Of a DNA stretch of 64,000 nt, positions 10,290 to 41,543 are shown piece by piece (position 1 is the first letter of the stretch; every line of letters starts with the position of its first letter). This stretch comes from Mesocentrotus franciscanus (lineage: Eukaryota > Echinodermata > Echinoidea > Camarodonta > Strongylocentrotidae). Under the pieces are notes generated by a model that searched no databases, was not told where the DNA came from, and worked only from the letters and a program-made list of their open reading frames with translations. Location of the stretch: assembly GCA_037976565.1 (NCBI GenBank), contig CP137675.1, forward strand, positions 29,959,820-30,023,819, given 5' to 3'. Made by a program: the position numbers and the translations under genes.

Positions 10290-13200
10290 TCTTTTTCAAT
10301 TTCTTTTAGTTATGTTGCACAATAGAAGTATTCTTTATTATAACTATCATCTATCATCAATTTACAAATTAACGCTGATCTATGCACGAATTGACAACTT
10401 TTATAGACGGTGAATATAAAATAGTACAGGTATCACTGTATTATGATTTACTGCAGTAAGCCCTGCATAAATAATTTCAGAGTATGGGTTCTCCTTTTCA
10501 TTTCATTTAGTCTTAAGCTATCTATTACGATGTGCTCTCATTTTTACTCCTTCGTACCCTCAGATTTCTAATTATTTTCAAAATATACCCGCTATTGGTA
10601 GTCCAGGGCCCCGCAACACAAATGTTTGCGGTCAATTGTATAGATATATCGACTGCTACGAGAGGCCTGGATGTTTTATAGGCTCAAGGGTCACCCATGC
10701 GCGCCTCGGGGCCAGGGCAGGATGCAACGTCCCCGCGAGCCAGTATAGAAACAACCAGGCCTCCAATATTAAAGCAGTCGATATTTCTTTTATATACCGA
10801 ATTGACACAAAAATCTACCAAGAATTCTTACCTTATCCTTTTCTCGAGTAAAGAGTGGTTAAAACATCACAGAAAATCTGAGACACTGTCTGTTAATCTT
10901 CGCTGGAAAGATGACTGAATGTTATAATCATTTGGGAATCGCAGACAAAAAGCACTGTATGGTATCCGCGCTCGCACAAAGAAAATTTAAACACGTAAAC
11001 CAATGGGGATCGCAGCAAGATGTATTTATGCGGCCAGTTAACCGGGGCATAAGAGCATTTTTAAAAAGACTGTTGACCGGTAGGCGAGTATGAGGGCACT
11101 TTTGAAAAGACTATTGACTGGTAGGCGGGCATGGGATAAATCACGACTCCTATTTCGACCAATCAGATGGCTAGATTTCTAAAGTAAGGTATATAACAAA
11201 TTATAAACGCCGATTTTGATTGGTTATTGGTCAGCCTTCTGAACAATATGGGCATGCAACAATGATTTTGATTGGCCATTGTCGTTCTACAATTGATTGC
11301 AAACCTTTGTGTAAACGGGGTCCAGAACGTTCAGAACCGATACGACACATGCTGAGCTCCTGCGGTAATTGCTTCTCGGCCAATTCATAAAAAGAACCCA
11401 ACTTTCTAACTTAAACCCTTGACCTAACACTAAATTACCCCAACCTAACATGCCTAAATCGCAATCCTAGCTCTATCCCATTATATTTGACAATATAAAG
11501 CTTAGGTCAAATGTCGTCATAACATGAGTCGGATCAGCGGATAACTGCAAGGCTCTTTGTCACGGCAAATGCGTAAATTTTAGTCCCTCGAATATAAAGA
11601 ATATTTATTAAGTAAATATCTCCATATAAGAGGGAGAAACCGCTTATCAATGTTATATTTAGTACCGATTTATTGAGCTTTATTAATCTTTTATTAACTT
11701 GCTTTATTCATGTAGATACTTAAGTAATGGTGCTTTTATATTGTATACTTATTATAGATATTATACAACATGTGGCTGCAATCAATAAAAATATGAAGTA
11801 ATTGAACAGATTTTGTATCATCACACTCTAATAAATAACATATTTTATAACAATACTTATACTTTTTCTTGTGTATGTTTTATATAGCTTCAACGCAGCT
11901 CTCCCAAATATTAATGCAAAGAAACTGTATGTTAATGTATGTTTGTCTCTAAATTGCCGAAAACAATAACCGCTTCTATGTACATAAAAAATCTTAAACA
12001 TCAAAATATTAAATTTCGGATGTGCGCTCATGCAGAAGGTGATCAAAAGGATTCAAAGCAAATTAGGGAGTTGACGATGTCATCCCCTCACTATTCCTCA
12101 TATATTTTAATAATGAAATTTCTCTGAAGTGAAGTTTTCTCTCTTACATACCTGTATAACATTTTTCCTTTATATTACAATAAATTACAGTAACGGTGAT
12201 TTTGCACATATTCAATGAGGATTCAAACCATGTTTTACATTCCCAGAACAGGAAAGTGATACTTTTGTTAAATTTATGTTCGAACGGATAGTGAAAAGTG
12301 CGGACACTGTTCACTGTTTAATGGAATTATGCGAACCTTTAAAATTCCATAAATTTCTTATTTTCCATCCGATTTTGATTAAACTTTCACTGTTTTGTTT
12401 GTTTAATGTTTCACTATATATTCCATTCAACTTGCCAATGGGTCTAATTTCCCATTACTTCATCTGTAATTTCTATGGATAAAATCCAATATTTAGGTAT
12501 TGCTATGACCGTCAAGTCTCCGGCAAGACAGTTTTCGGGTCGTCTTGAGTAATCTTTATTCCAGGAGCAAGAATCAAGGAGCACTGACCTAGTAGTAGAT
12601 TAGCCTTGCGCTAATCAAGTTACCAAGAAAAGCCTACTTCTACTACTATACTGCATGCGTAATATTTCAATAATTAGTAAACTGGTCTTAAATTTTAAAA
12701 AATCTTAAATTTCTTGATAACATGGCCAAAACTCACATAACAGTGCATAAATATTTTATAAAATACAGACCCAAGAGAAAAGATAACTGCTCTTCACTTT
12801 ATATTGACAAGGTGTAAGCATGATAGTTAGAAATTTGACAAAAAAAAAAAAAGATAATTATCGAGGATGTTCGTTAAAATTGAAATTTTGGTGGATTGGA
12901 AGGAAAAAATATATATATATATTGTTTTAAAGAGCAAGACATTTCACGAAAAAATGTCGCATATTTCAAAAAAGGAACATGCGACTTTTATTAGAAAGTC
13001 TAATTACGCGAAAACGGGATATTTTGTAAATTTGTCCTGGATGAATTTTTAAAAAAGTGACACTACCGGAATTAAAAATAGGGTATATTATAAAGGCCAT
13101 TTCGTATATGTTATTTAGGCAGAAGGGGTCTTAATATGTCGGGAAATTTTCTTGAAAGTCCGCAAATAGGGGGTCATTTTCGACTCCGATAACTATCATG

Positions 13201-13454
13201 CGTTACCCCTTTAAATATGAAGTGACACTACCGGCCTGGTCCATCACGGTGTCAAGTCCTTTGGACTAGAAATCTATACTATATTTGTTTAGGTGTCATC
13301 AACAGTGTCGTCTACTTCGGGCCCTAGGACAAGGTTGATCAGGGGCCCGTCTTACAAAGAGTTGATATCAATCGCAACTTATTTGCGATAGATATCAATC
13401 GTAACTGTGTACATAAGAGATGGGAGACTGCAAACTTACGATTGATTGGAGGAC
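10290..13454. other. Intergenic region between gene 1 and the IgGFc-binding-like gene
   Basis: No supported gene. It holds the probable gene 1 3' UTR, a two-copy tandem duplication of about 44 bp at 11045-11130, a CCTAA-like degenerate stretch at 11405-11480 and AT-rich sequence. The foldback element at 13337-13502 overlaps its right end. An AATAAA on the minus strand (12987-12992) could serve as the poly(A) signal of the minus-strand gene. Confidence 0.6.
11045..11130 (+). repeat. Two-copy tandem duplication, unit about 44 bp
   Basis: The two imperfect copies share ATTTTTAAAAAGACTGTTGA/CTTTTGAAAAGACTATTGA and the core CYGGTAGGCG. Confidence 0.7.
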
Positions 13455-13502
13455 TTACGATTGATTTGGATCAATCGTAACTCTTTGTAAGACGGGGCCC
13501 TG
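13337..13502. mobile_element. Foldback/MITE element overlapping the 3' end of the minus-strand gene
   Basis: Inverted termini: GGGGCCCGTCTTACAAAG at the left and CTTTGTAAGACGGGGCCC at the right. The interior has repeated TCAATCGTAACT-type motifs that also pair. The same family, diverged, is at 53069-53201. The last residues and stop codon of the minus-strand ORF (13455) lie inside it. Confidence 0.8.
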
Positions 13503-13728
13503 ATTAAAGGTAAGTGGGTTTCCTACCGGCAACGACTGATAATGCGACGCAGACGTGCTGTCGTTCATTTCGCCCACGCTTGAGTACATGGATGATGGAC
13601 ATCGGTGGAACGAGAGTTGATCAAGCCTAAAGTCCTCGTAGTCTGTGACGGATGTGTCTGTTCCTGGTGACGTAGGACCATGGCAGCTGACCATGGAAAT
13701 TCTCTGTGAGGATCTAGTCAGGGATTTA
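13455..13728 (-). CDS. Cytoplasmic-tail exon of the IgGFc-binding-like receptor
   Basis: The acceptor (TTTTTCATCAG on the minus strand) joins in phase 2 to the end of the 14343 exon and turns the apparent final Trp into Cys. The tail is Ser/Thr-rich and has three YxxPhi motifs: YEDF (near 13635), YSSV (near 13580) and YQSL (near 13537). YSSV and YQSL are separated by 11 residues, close to ITAM spacing. The final residues, about 14 after the FNQ, and the TAA come from the foldback element. Confidence 0.75.
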
Positions 13729-16365
13729 CTGATGAAAAAGAGAAATAGTCAATTTTTTGCTATTTTAATACCAATATTGCAAGACTCTAACGTAAAATGT
13801 TTGATAATGCACATTGATATTCAGCTCTTTAAATAACCTTTCACTTCATCCGTGTTTACCTGTGATCTTTTGCACATTGTCCTAGTCAAACAATAGAAGA
13901 AAAAAGTCATTAAGATATAGCGTCGGCTCTCAGTTCAAATGAAGTCAAAGGGCGAATGAATATTGCTATCATGAGTTTGTGAAAGAAAGTATAAGGAAGA
14001 ATTGCTAGTCCTCATCACAATGTCTGTTTTTTGTGTATAGCGATTAACTTAATGTGGATTATTCACTAATATCTTGAATGCTTTTCATTTTGTCTAATAA
14101 AACATTACATTACAAACCAGTACTCGTTGGTAACCTTTGGAATTTAGAGATTTGAGGGACTTACTTGATTATTCAAGCTCAATTTTACTTTACAAGAGGA
14201 ACATGCCAGATGATCAGATATCAATCGATTTTCACATTGTACTGCTATGAGATTGGTATAAGTTGCTGATCGGATGTATGGAATGATTTACCTTAAGTGT
14301 TGAGTTATTTTTTCTGTTAGAAAACTATAATGGGAAACTTACCATTTTTTCCACATAGCCATAAGGATTGCAACTAAGCAGATCAATCCAGCACCTCCCG
14401 AACACGCATACCAGGCAAATCGAAAGATCTTAACTTCGTCTTCTGCTTGAGGATTCTCCGCTGTGTTTGTTCCAGAATCTTCCCAATCTTTACTAAAATC
14501 AGGAATTGTTGGTCTTCCACAAACATCGTCACCATCACAGACATTTTTTCCATTTCCTAACGAGGCAGCATAGACGAAATCTAAAAAACCGTTGTCGTAG
14601 TTCTTTGCGGTGACGGACATGCGGGTCAACGGTGACGAACTCGAGATGGTGACCGTTTTTCTACTACCTGCGTAGATGCGGCAATCGATGGAACAAAAAT
14701 GTCCGCGAAGTAGATGAAGTGTTGTGGATTGCAGGTTTAGGAGATTGCCGTTGAGGCGAATGGTGTCCATTAGAGTACAGTTCACGATAATGCAAAGCGA
14801 AAAATCGGCTCTGCTAGATTCGTTTGATCGGAAGTATCTCCGAGGGACAGGCATCGCTACGACCGCTCGTTGAACAAACTCCTTAACCGATGGGACAATT
14901 GTCATTGCTCCTGACATCCCCAAAGGCATCACCTTCTCAATGAATTGTACAACCATGATAGGAAGGTTTGACGAAACGTGCACGACTTTGGAACCGGACA
15001 GGTGTTGGATGAAGCCCGTGTTGCTGCCAGGAATGAGCACTCGTTTAATGTCATCCTGGATGATCACATGCGTATCTTCATCCAGGACGGTAAAGTGTAG
15101 CACATGACTAGTCGTTTCAGCCTGAAAGGGACTTACTTCAAATTCAACACCCCATGAAGACGTTGGCATCAGTTGTTCCACCATAAAGTAACAAGAACTG
15201 GAAGAGGCCTGAGTTCCAGGGATAATGCCACAGGTATTCCCACTAACCACTGCAATGGGTCTGGTGGCAGTAACACGTGTTCTGCTGAGGTTTCTTGAAC
15301 TGCTCACAAGAACGCTCTTGTGATTGTTCAAAGTCATCCTTATAATTTTCGGTGGAGTGAAGAACTGCTGGGACACATTCAACGGCACAATTGGTTCGAT
15401 AGTAATAGCTGTGTTGTCATACGCTGCAGATATGGTGAAAAGGGCATGATGTGTTTTGCCCTTGTATTGATCTAGGTGTTCTCCAAGTGGTGGCGCAGTT
15501 ACAATGAAATATTCCCTATCGAGAGATGCTATTGGAAAGACCAAGAACCCCTCACCGGGAAAGCTTCCGGTATATTCGTATCCCACAGTGCACCGCACGG
15601 ATATATCATTTGAAGAGGACACTGTAATCGTCATAGCATGACCGTTTCCGACGTCTGATACCGCTAACCGCGGTAGATCAATGATGGAAGCTTCCTGGTT
15701 AGAAACTACTCTGAATTCTGCAAAATCGATTTCCTTGATATTGACTTTGACCTGAGATGTATTGTGTGACCTGCCTAGTACAGTGAGAGTCGCAATAAGT
15801 CCTTCAGGATTATTGTAGAATTGTGGGATAGCGAAAACAAACGTTCGACCGTGGTCGACGATGCCCGAATCTGGAAAGAGCACAAATTAAAGATCAGGAA
15901 TGACGTAATTAACAATGTGATACTTTTTTTTTTTTTTTTGTACGAACACTTTTATTTTTAAAGATATAGAACGATATGTTTCATGATTTAAAATACATAT
16001 GTCATAATTGGTAAAACATTAATTAAAACAAGAAGACATTGGTTCGTTTTATGTCAGAAAAAAAAATTAAATATAACGTAAGGACGAGGAAAAAGGGTGA
16101 GCAGTTTCGCCAGGCCACTTGATAAATGTAATGAAAGCACGACAATTCTAATCTAAATGCAACTATATATATATATATATATATATATGTATACACACAT
16201 GTATATTCCTAAAGAGAATGTATCGCAAAGAACGGGAACGATATTGTTTTACTATTAGTTACACTTATTTAGCGAAAAATACTTACAGACAGGTGATCCA
16301 TTGCAGATGAATACACATACAAACACAAATTTCATTAAAAATGTGGATGGACTCATATTTGCCAT
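13455..16365 (-). CDS. IgGFc-binding N-terminal-domain transmembrane protein
   Basis: Three coding exons on the minus strand. 16365-16287 holds ATG and a signal peptide with a hydrophobic core rich in Val/Phe/Cys. 15870-14343 is a large ectodomain exon plus transmembrane helix. 13728-13455 is the cytoplasmic tail. Phases (1, then 2) fit exactly and predict about 626 residues. The ectodomain resembles the N-terminal domain of IgG Fc-binding proteins (FCGBP-type), with GRTFVFAIPQF near the start, VEQLMPTSSWGVEFEV and HVSSNLPIMVVQF, plus several N-glycosylation sequons. A helix of about 23 residues precedes MWKK(C)KS. The tail has YEDF, YSSV and YQSL. FCGBP itself is a secreted mucus protein, so a membrane-anchored version with a tyrosine-motif tail is notable. 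An alternative donor (CCG|GTAGGAAA near 13529) would end the exon before the foldback element, so the last 20-25 residues are uncertain. Confidence 0.88.
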
Positions 16366-16699
16366 GGTAGTGCCTTCAATTCTTCTTTACACATATGGCG
16401 GCATTAAATACAACCGACGGAAAGACATTGAATATTGTAGATTCATCAACAGGAAAATTCACTGCTGTAGCTTCGAGTAAATCAATCTTCTCATAAATAC
16501 AACCACAAGTAAGGTTTCGTCATGATCAAATTACTTTCAGTTATAAGTGAGGACGTGTGTATAAAAGGAGATATCTATAAGATAAGTTCATGTTCTTCTA
16601 TTTTGGTGTAATTCGTATCGCGTTGCGTGGTAGTAATTCCCTCCAAAGATTAGCATTATCTTTTCTGTTCTCTTATACCACATGTCGCTCTATGAAAAA

Positions 16700-17482
16700 T
16701 GCAAGGGATATTCGTCTTAGAACTGGTAATAAATTGACATTACCCCTATTGAGACTCCAAAAAAGGGCAGCTCGTCATGTAACAAGTAATTACGACTATA
16801 CTAATACTTCTGGTCTTGACCTGATGAAAAATCTGTCTTGGCAAACAATTGAGGATCGACGTGATTATTTTCTATCTACACTAATGTACCAATGTGTTCA
16901 CGGTCTTGCCCCATCCCGTTTATGCAATGAGATTGAAATGTATTTCGATAGACATGGACTGAATACGCGTAATGCAAATTCCCTTAATGTTGTGCCGCCT
17001 AAACCAAACACTCAACTTTATTGTCAGTCCTTAAGATATTCCGGTGCTAAAGTATGGAATCTATTACCCAATAACTTTCAAAATGCTAAGTCTCTGGATA
17101 TTTTTAAATTATTGTACAAAAAATCAAAATCGAATCCATTGTAATGACCCCAACCTCTAAGCTGAAACCTTACATTTGCATACATTTATATGACTATATT
17201 TTTTGTTCTTTTAACTTCTACTTGATATTGTTATATGTAACCACCATTCATATTTAGAATCATTTTGTTAAGGCCCTGAACTGTTATGTTACCATGTTTT
17301 GTATTACTTTGATTTATTCTGTATTTTACTTTGTTATACTTGAATTATGAATACTGAATTGTTATTGTTACTACTTTTTATATTATGCTTTTAATATCAG
17401 GTCCAAGATGTAAAACAGATTTATTTCTGATCTTGTGTACCTGTATAAATATGTATAAATAAATAAAATAAATAAATACATT
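16700..17482 (+). pseudogene. 5'-truncated CR1/L2-like non-LTR retrotransposon (RT C-terminal remnant)
   Basis: The open frame ending at 17144 encodes the typical C-terminal end of CR1/L2/Jockey-group reverse transcriptases: LLRLQKRAARHV, LMYQCVHGLAPSRL and LRYSGAKVWNLLPNNFQNA, with Lys-rich ends. Recognisable similarity begins near 16710; the open frame itself starts further upstream at 16590. No endonuclease or catalytic RT motif is present, so this is a 5'-truncated, non-autonomous insertion. The 3' UTR ends in a TAAA-repeat tail at about 17455-17480. It lies just upstream of the minus-strand gene, in head-to-head orientation. Confidence 0.85.
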
Positions 17483-17934
17483 CTTAAAAAAGATGAATGA
17501 CTAGATCAAACTGTTAAATCATATCTTCAATCATTCGATCTTAGACCTAAGTGGGATTGCACAGTTTCACTTGAGAGCAAGACATTGACATCTTCTTATG
17601 GTTGAAGTGTTTTGATGCAAACAGCAAATTGTTCAAAGTATGTATTTTGGTATGGTATGGTATGGTATTTATTGAATCATGCATCGAAGTTATATACTGA
17701 ATTGCGCATGGATATACATTGCATTTTTAAAACAAGTGTACAATTTTAACAGTATCATTTACATAATTATAAGTACACGTAGGGCCTATAATCACATGTT
17801 TATCCTTAATTTTGTACCAAATTTAAAATAAAAGCAAAAATACGAACAAGAAGGAAATGGGGAATATGTACATAAATAAAATATGAAAGTGAGGAAGAGA
17901 GAAGTGAAAGATGTCGAGAAAAGAGGTTAAAAAG

Positions 17935-18165
17935 AGAAAGAGAGAGTTAGAGAGAGAGAGAGAAGGAAGGAAGGAGAGAAAAAGAGAAAGAGAGGATAAG
18001 AGACCGAGAGATATAGTGAAGAAAGAGCAGGAAAGATAGAGAGATGGAGAAAGAGAGAAAGAGAGAGAGAGAGAAAAGAAAGAGAGAGAGGGAAAGAGGA
18101 AGAAAGAGAGAGTGAGAGACAAGAGGTAAAGAAGGGAAAAGAGAGAGAGGGGGATCTTGCCAACA
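17935..18165. repeat. GA-rich microsatellite tract
   Basis: Almost pure purine strand of GAGA/GAAA units. The long minus-strand Ser/Leu/Phe open frames here are artefacts of this composition. Confidence 0.9.
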
Positions 18166-20973
18166 ATTAAAAATTACACACGAATTGACGATAAAAAGAT
18201 AAAAGTATGCATTGCAACACTTTGAATAGTATTAATAAGATGAACAAAAGATACATTGTCAAAATTGCATGGCGCACCTAAAAAAATTTTGGTAAGTTAT
18301 ATTAAAATGTATCTATGAGAATTACAAAAGATCAATAAAAATAAAAATCGCTAGAGGTCCGACACCTCTACTCCATCACTGTTACTTGGTGATTTGGTGA
18401 TCATGGCCTCCCCACCCCCTTCTCTCTATCTCGCCCGCTCTCTCTCTCTCTCTCTCTCTCATTTCCCCCAATAATGTATGCGTTCCTATAGCTTTGGCGA
18501 TAACCCCTCCCCTATTTAAAACGTTGTAGCGACGCCCCAAGGTGTTTCCCAAAATGAGAATATAAAGGGAATACTCTCGGTTTTACTCGCCTTAATGAGA
18601 GAAGGAAACATGTGTGAAGAAAAGAAAGAAATCCTAAACATCTAATCTTAGCTGCATGACTGTTACTTTCATTTTCCAATGACGTTCTCAAAATAGCTAC
18701 AGGTTACCTTCAATAGCTACAGGTTACCGGACGTGAAAATTCTTACTAAGTAGTAGTGCTTCGTTCATGGATCATTCTGAGCAAAATGTCCTCTACTACA
18801 TAAGTATTTTTATCCAGTTGTTACACTAGCAGATGTAAAACTCTTAATTTGACCGTTGACTAATTGTTCTTGTTAGTATCACTATCATTAGTCAATGGCT
18901 AATTAAGTAAATTTCAAATCAATGCATTGAATTCGTGGAAGACTTAAGTCGTACAGCACATTATATTAAGGGTATCGTTCATATGACATAATTTGTCAAT
19001 GAGTATTAGTTTTTAGTACATCACACGTGATATTGGTATCGGAGATACAGGTCATAAATTTCGTGATATGATGTATCAATTTGTACGAGATTATTGTTAG
19101 ACGGGTAGGTTGCACATCCGGGAATGGGGGTATAAATCCCCCACACTTTTGAAGGAGGAGGTGGCCTGTAGAAATATGCCCCCACTTTCCAAGGGGGAAA
19201 AATATTTTCAGACCAATCAGATGCTAGAAAAATACTATGAAACTACTAAAAATAGGTTAAGAACGTCTTTAAATGAGTCCAATCCTATTGTGTGTTTACA
19301 AATTTAAAGTATCAGTGTATATAGAATGTATGAAATGAAAATGGCAGCCCCTTGGTTGTGTGTAACTTATTCCGATAGTTTTTATGTGTTGACAATATCA
19401 GTTGACATGGACAATATTTACTGACAACGGTAAATAGATCGATAAGATAATGCAAAGATGGATGGTCTAAATTTAATACACATATTGAGTTGTGACGTGT
19501 AAGGATCATAGAGAGAGAGAGAGGGAGGAGAGAGAGGGAGAGAGGGAGAGAGATAGCGAGTTCAGTCTCTTTGCTATGTAATCTTTAAATCTCTGTTTTT
19601 AATTTATACAGGATTTTACGGGGAATCGTTTGATTTAATCAATGACATGAATAATGTAATAATATAAATGAATAAATAAAATGAATTGATAAGTTCTCAG
19701 CAGATATAACTTATGATAACTAATGATTCTTATTTTCACTTTGATCTGTAAGTGGTTCTGTTTTTTTTTTTTTCTAAATTCATTCCTGAATACTTGTAGA
19801 GAAAGAACAAATCAGTGTAGAAATCCGGTGTCGGTCTCGTGTGTAAAAATAACGGGTTCCAGGTATCTTAAGATGTTGATCGAGACCGCGGGGAGTTCTC
19901 CTACATTTCTACATCGTGGGGGGAAGAACATAAAACCTCATTGATTCTAATCCTACTACTAATAGTCATTTGAGATAAGGACGAATCGTCGCTTTATTTT
20001 CGTTATACGATATCGGGTTTATGACGTGAAGTTTTAATCGGCTTACTTTCTTCGATGGGTCGCTGAAAGAATCTCGCAAATTTGACCGAAATGTAACGTG
20101 TATCAGTCACATAGCAGTTTTACTTCATGTATTATTTATTAGTTGGAAGTTATGAACCTCTGCGCATATATATAGGGAACCTATGCGTTAATTTGTTTTA
20201 ATTATAAATAGAGTTGAGAGATAACACCGATAAGCAACTTTTGAATATCATTAAGATCGTGACATTAAGATTTATCGGGAAACGGTGTCGGAGTATATAC
20301 AGTGCATGATAATTATATTCTGATGAACATGGAATAATATGAAACCATAAATATAATAATATTCAACAATTTTCAATCCGAAATCTGATATTTATTTTCT
20401 TATTTTTATCTTTCTTTCTTTCCACCTTTTCTGCCATCCAGACCTGAAAGTCACCTCCAAACAGTAAAAAATGGGCACGATCGGTTGTTTGCCAATATGG
20501 CTTTATTGCTATTCGTCGATCGTCTTGCATTGTTTAAGAATTTTAATACGTTGCTATAAATTCATAAAGCTATTAAAGTGGGGTTTCCATCCGATTGCTA
20601 TTGTAACAAGTTGGTACCTGTAAGGGAAATGGAACATATCTAAAAAGTAATAGAATGCAAAAGATTTTAAGGGGCGGGTTTTCGATATGCAATGAAGTAA
20701 TGAAGGTCTCTAAAAGCATATTTACCTTATACAAATATATTTAAACGGGCGTCGTAAAGCATCTCCATATCTGATATTTCGTAAATAATTGTATGTCATG
20801 AGTTCGGTACTACAAGTATTCGTTAGATTAAATCTTTATTTCGCGATTGATTTTTATAGATAGTCGAATGAATAAATGCTGCGAAACTACTGAAACACTG
20901 TATCCCCCACTTAAATATTTTGAAGGTAAAGCCCAGATAGGAGGTGCGCTGAGACCGTCCTCCGCCTCTCAAA

Positions 20974-20975
20974 CC

Positions 20976-21035
<60 letters not shown>

Positions 21036-21150
21036 TCCTTATCTCTTTCTAGCTCTCTCCATTCCTCCCTCCCTCTCTCTCTCTCTCTACTCCCTCCCTT
21101 CCTCCCTCCCCCTCAATGTCACTCTCTCTCTCTCTCTCTCTCTTTCTCTC
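20974..21150. repeat. CT microsatellite
   Basis: A pure TC run of more than 50 bp, followed by interrupted CT/CCTT units. Confidence 0.95.
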
Positions 21151-21558
21151 AGGAAGTGATGGTCGATTTTGGGTTATGTAAGTATTTACTTGGTCAGGAG
21201 TTGATCATAAATACAGAGGGTCACGTTCGCATTTTTAATCCCAGTTATTAACTGGACTTAGCTGGAGCCGGCATACATCCCCATTACCGCTTTAATGCCA
21301 AAATAATCATCTCTAAACATATTCATGGATGTTGTGGTGTGTTTACGACAATTGGGGATGCCCGACTATATCACATTGGCCTACATCATCCCCCTCTGAA
21401 AGGATCCCCCCCCCTCCTTCCCTTGTTGCTACCAATATCTGGATACGCCACTGGAATCCGCCCCTATTTATTACCGACGGAACAAAAGGCACTCAATAAA
21501 TAAGTTCTGGGTATTCAAATTGAAATATTTATTATCCAATATGCAAACATAAGTTTTA

Positions 21559-21567
21559 ATATATACC
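21559..21567 (+). promoter_or_regulatory. Possible TATA element of gene 2
   Basis: AATATATAC lies 112 bp before the gene 2 ATG. The same nonamer lies 94 bp before the gene 3 ATG (44878-44886). The match could be chance in AT-rich DNA. Confidence 0.3.
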
Positions 21568-21678
21568 TTTTGTTGACTTCAATGGCAAATAGGCCAAATT
21601 ACAAAACTTTAGGGGGAGTTAGTGGGCTCGTTTTCCTTCGAGAGAAAGGGATCGAATATTTTCTTCAAGGACACCAAA

Positions 21679-41460
<19,782 letters not shown>

Positions 41461-41537
41461 ATTCTCGATTCGAGATAGTTTCGAAGATTAGATGTGATTT
41501 GTTGATTCAGTAAATAACTCATTAATCGGTTAATCGC

Positions 41538-41543
41538 AATAAA
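41538..41543 (+). terminator. Candidate poly(A) signal of gene 2
   Basis: AATAAA, 78 nt after the TAG stop codon. It is followed within about 20-30 bp by a GT-rich stretch (TTGTGGGTCTCTGTG). Confidence 0.6.

Larger units (their letters stand above)
17483..21678. other. Intergenic region upstream of gene 2
   Basis: No supported gene. It contains a purine-rich GA tract (17935-18165), a shorter CT tract (about 18440), a 20-bp tandem duplication of ATAGCTACAGGTTACC (18685-18730), a GA tract (19511-19553), a large CT microsatellite (20974-21150) and AT-rich single-copy-looking sequence. The gene 2 promoter should be in its last few hundred bases. Confidence 0.6.

Noticed and set aside
16590..17144. 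Host gene of 184 residues
   Set aside because: The conserved blocks are those of the CR1/L2-type reverse transcriptase C-terminus, and the insertion ends in a TAAA-repeat tail, so it is a retrotransposon remnant.
17823..18166. Minus-strand Ser/Leu/Phe open frames
   Set aside because: Direct product of the GA-rich tract.
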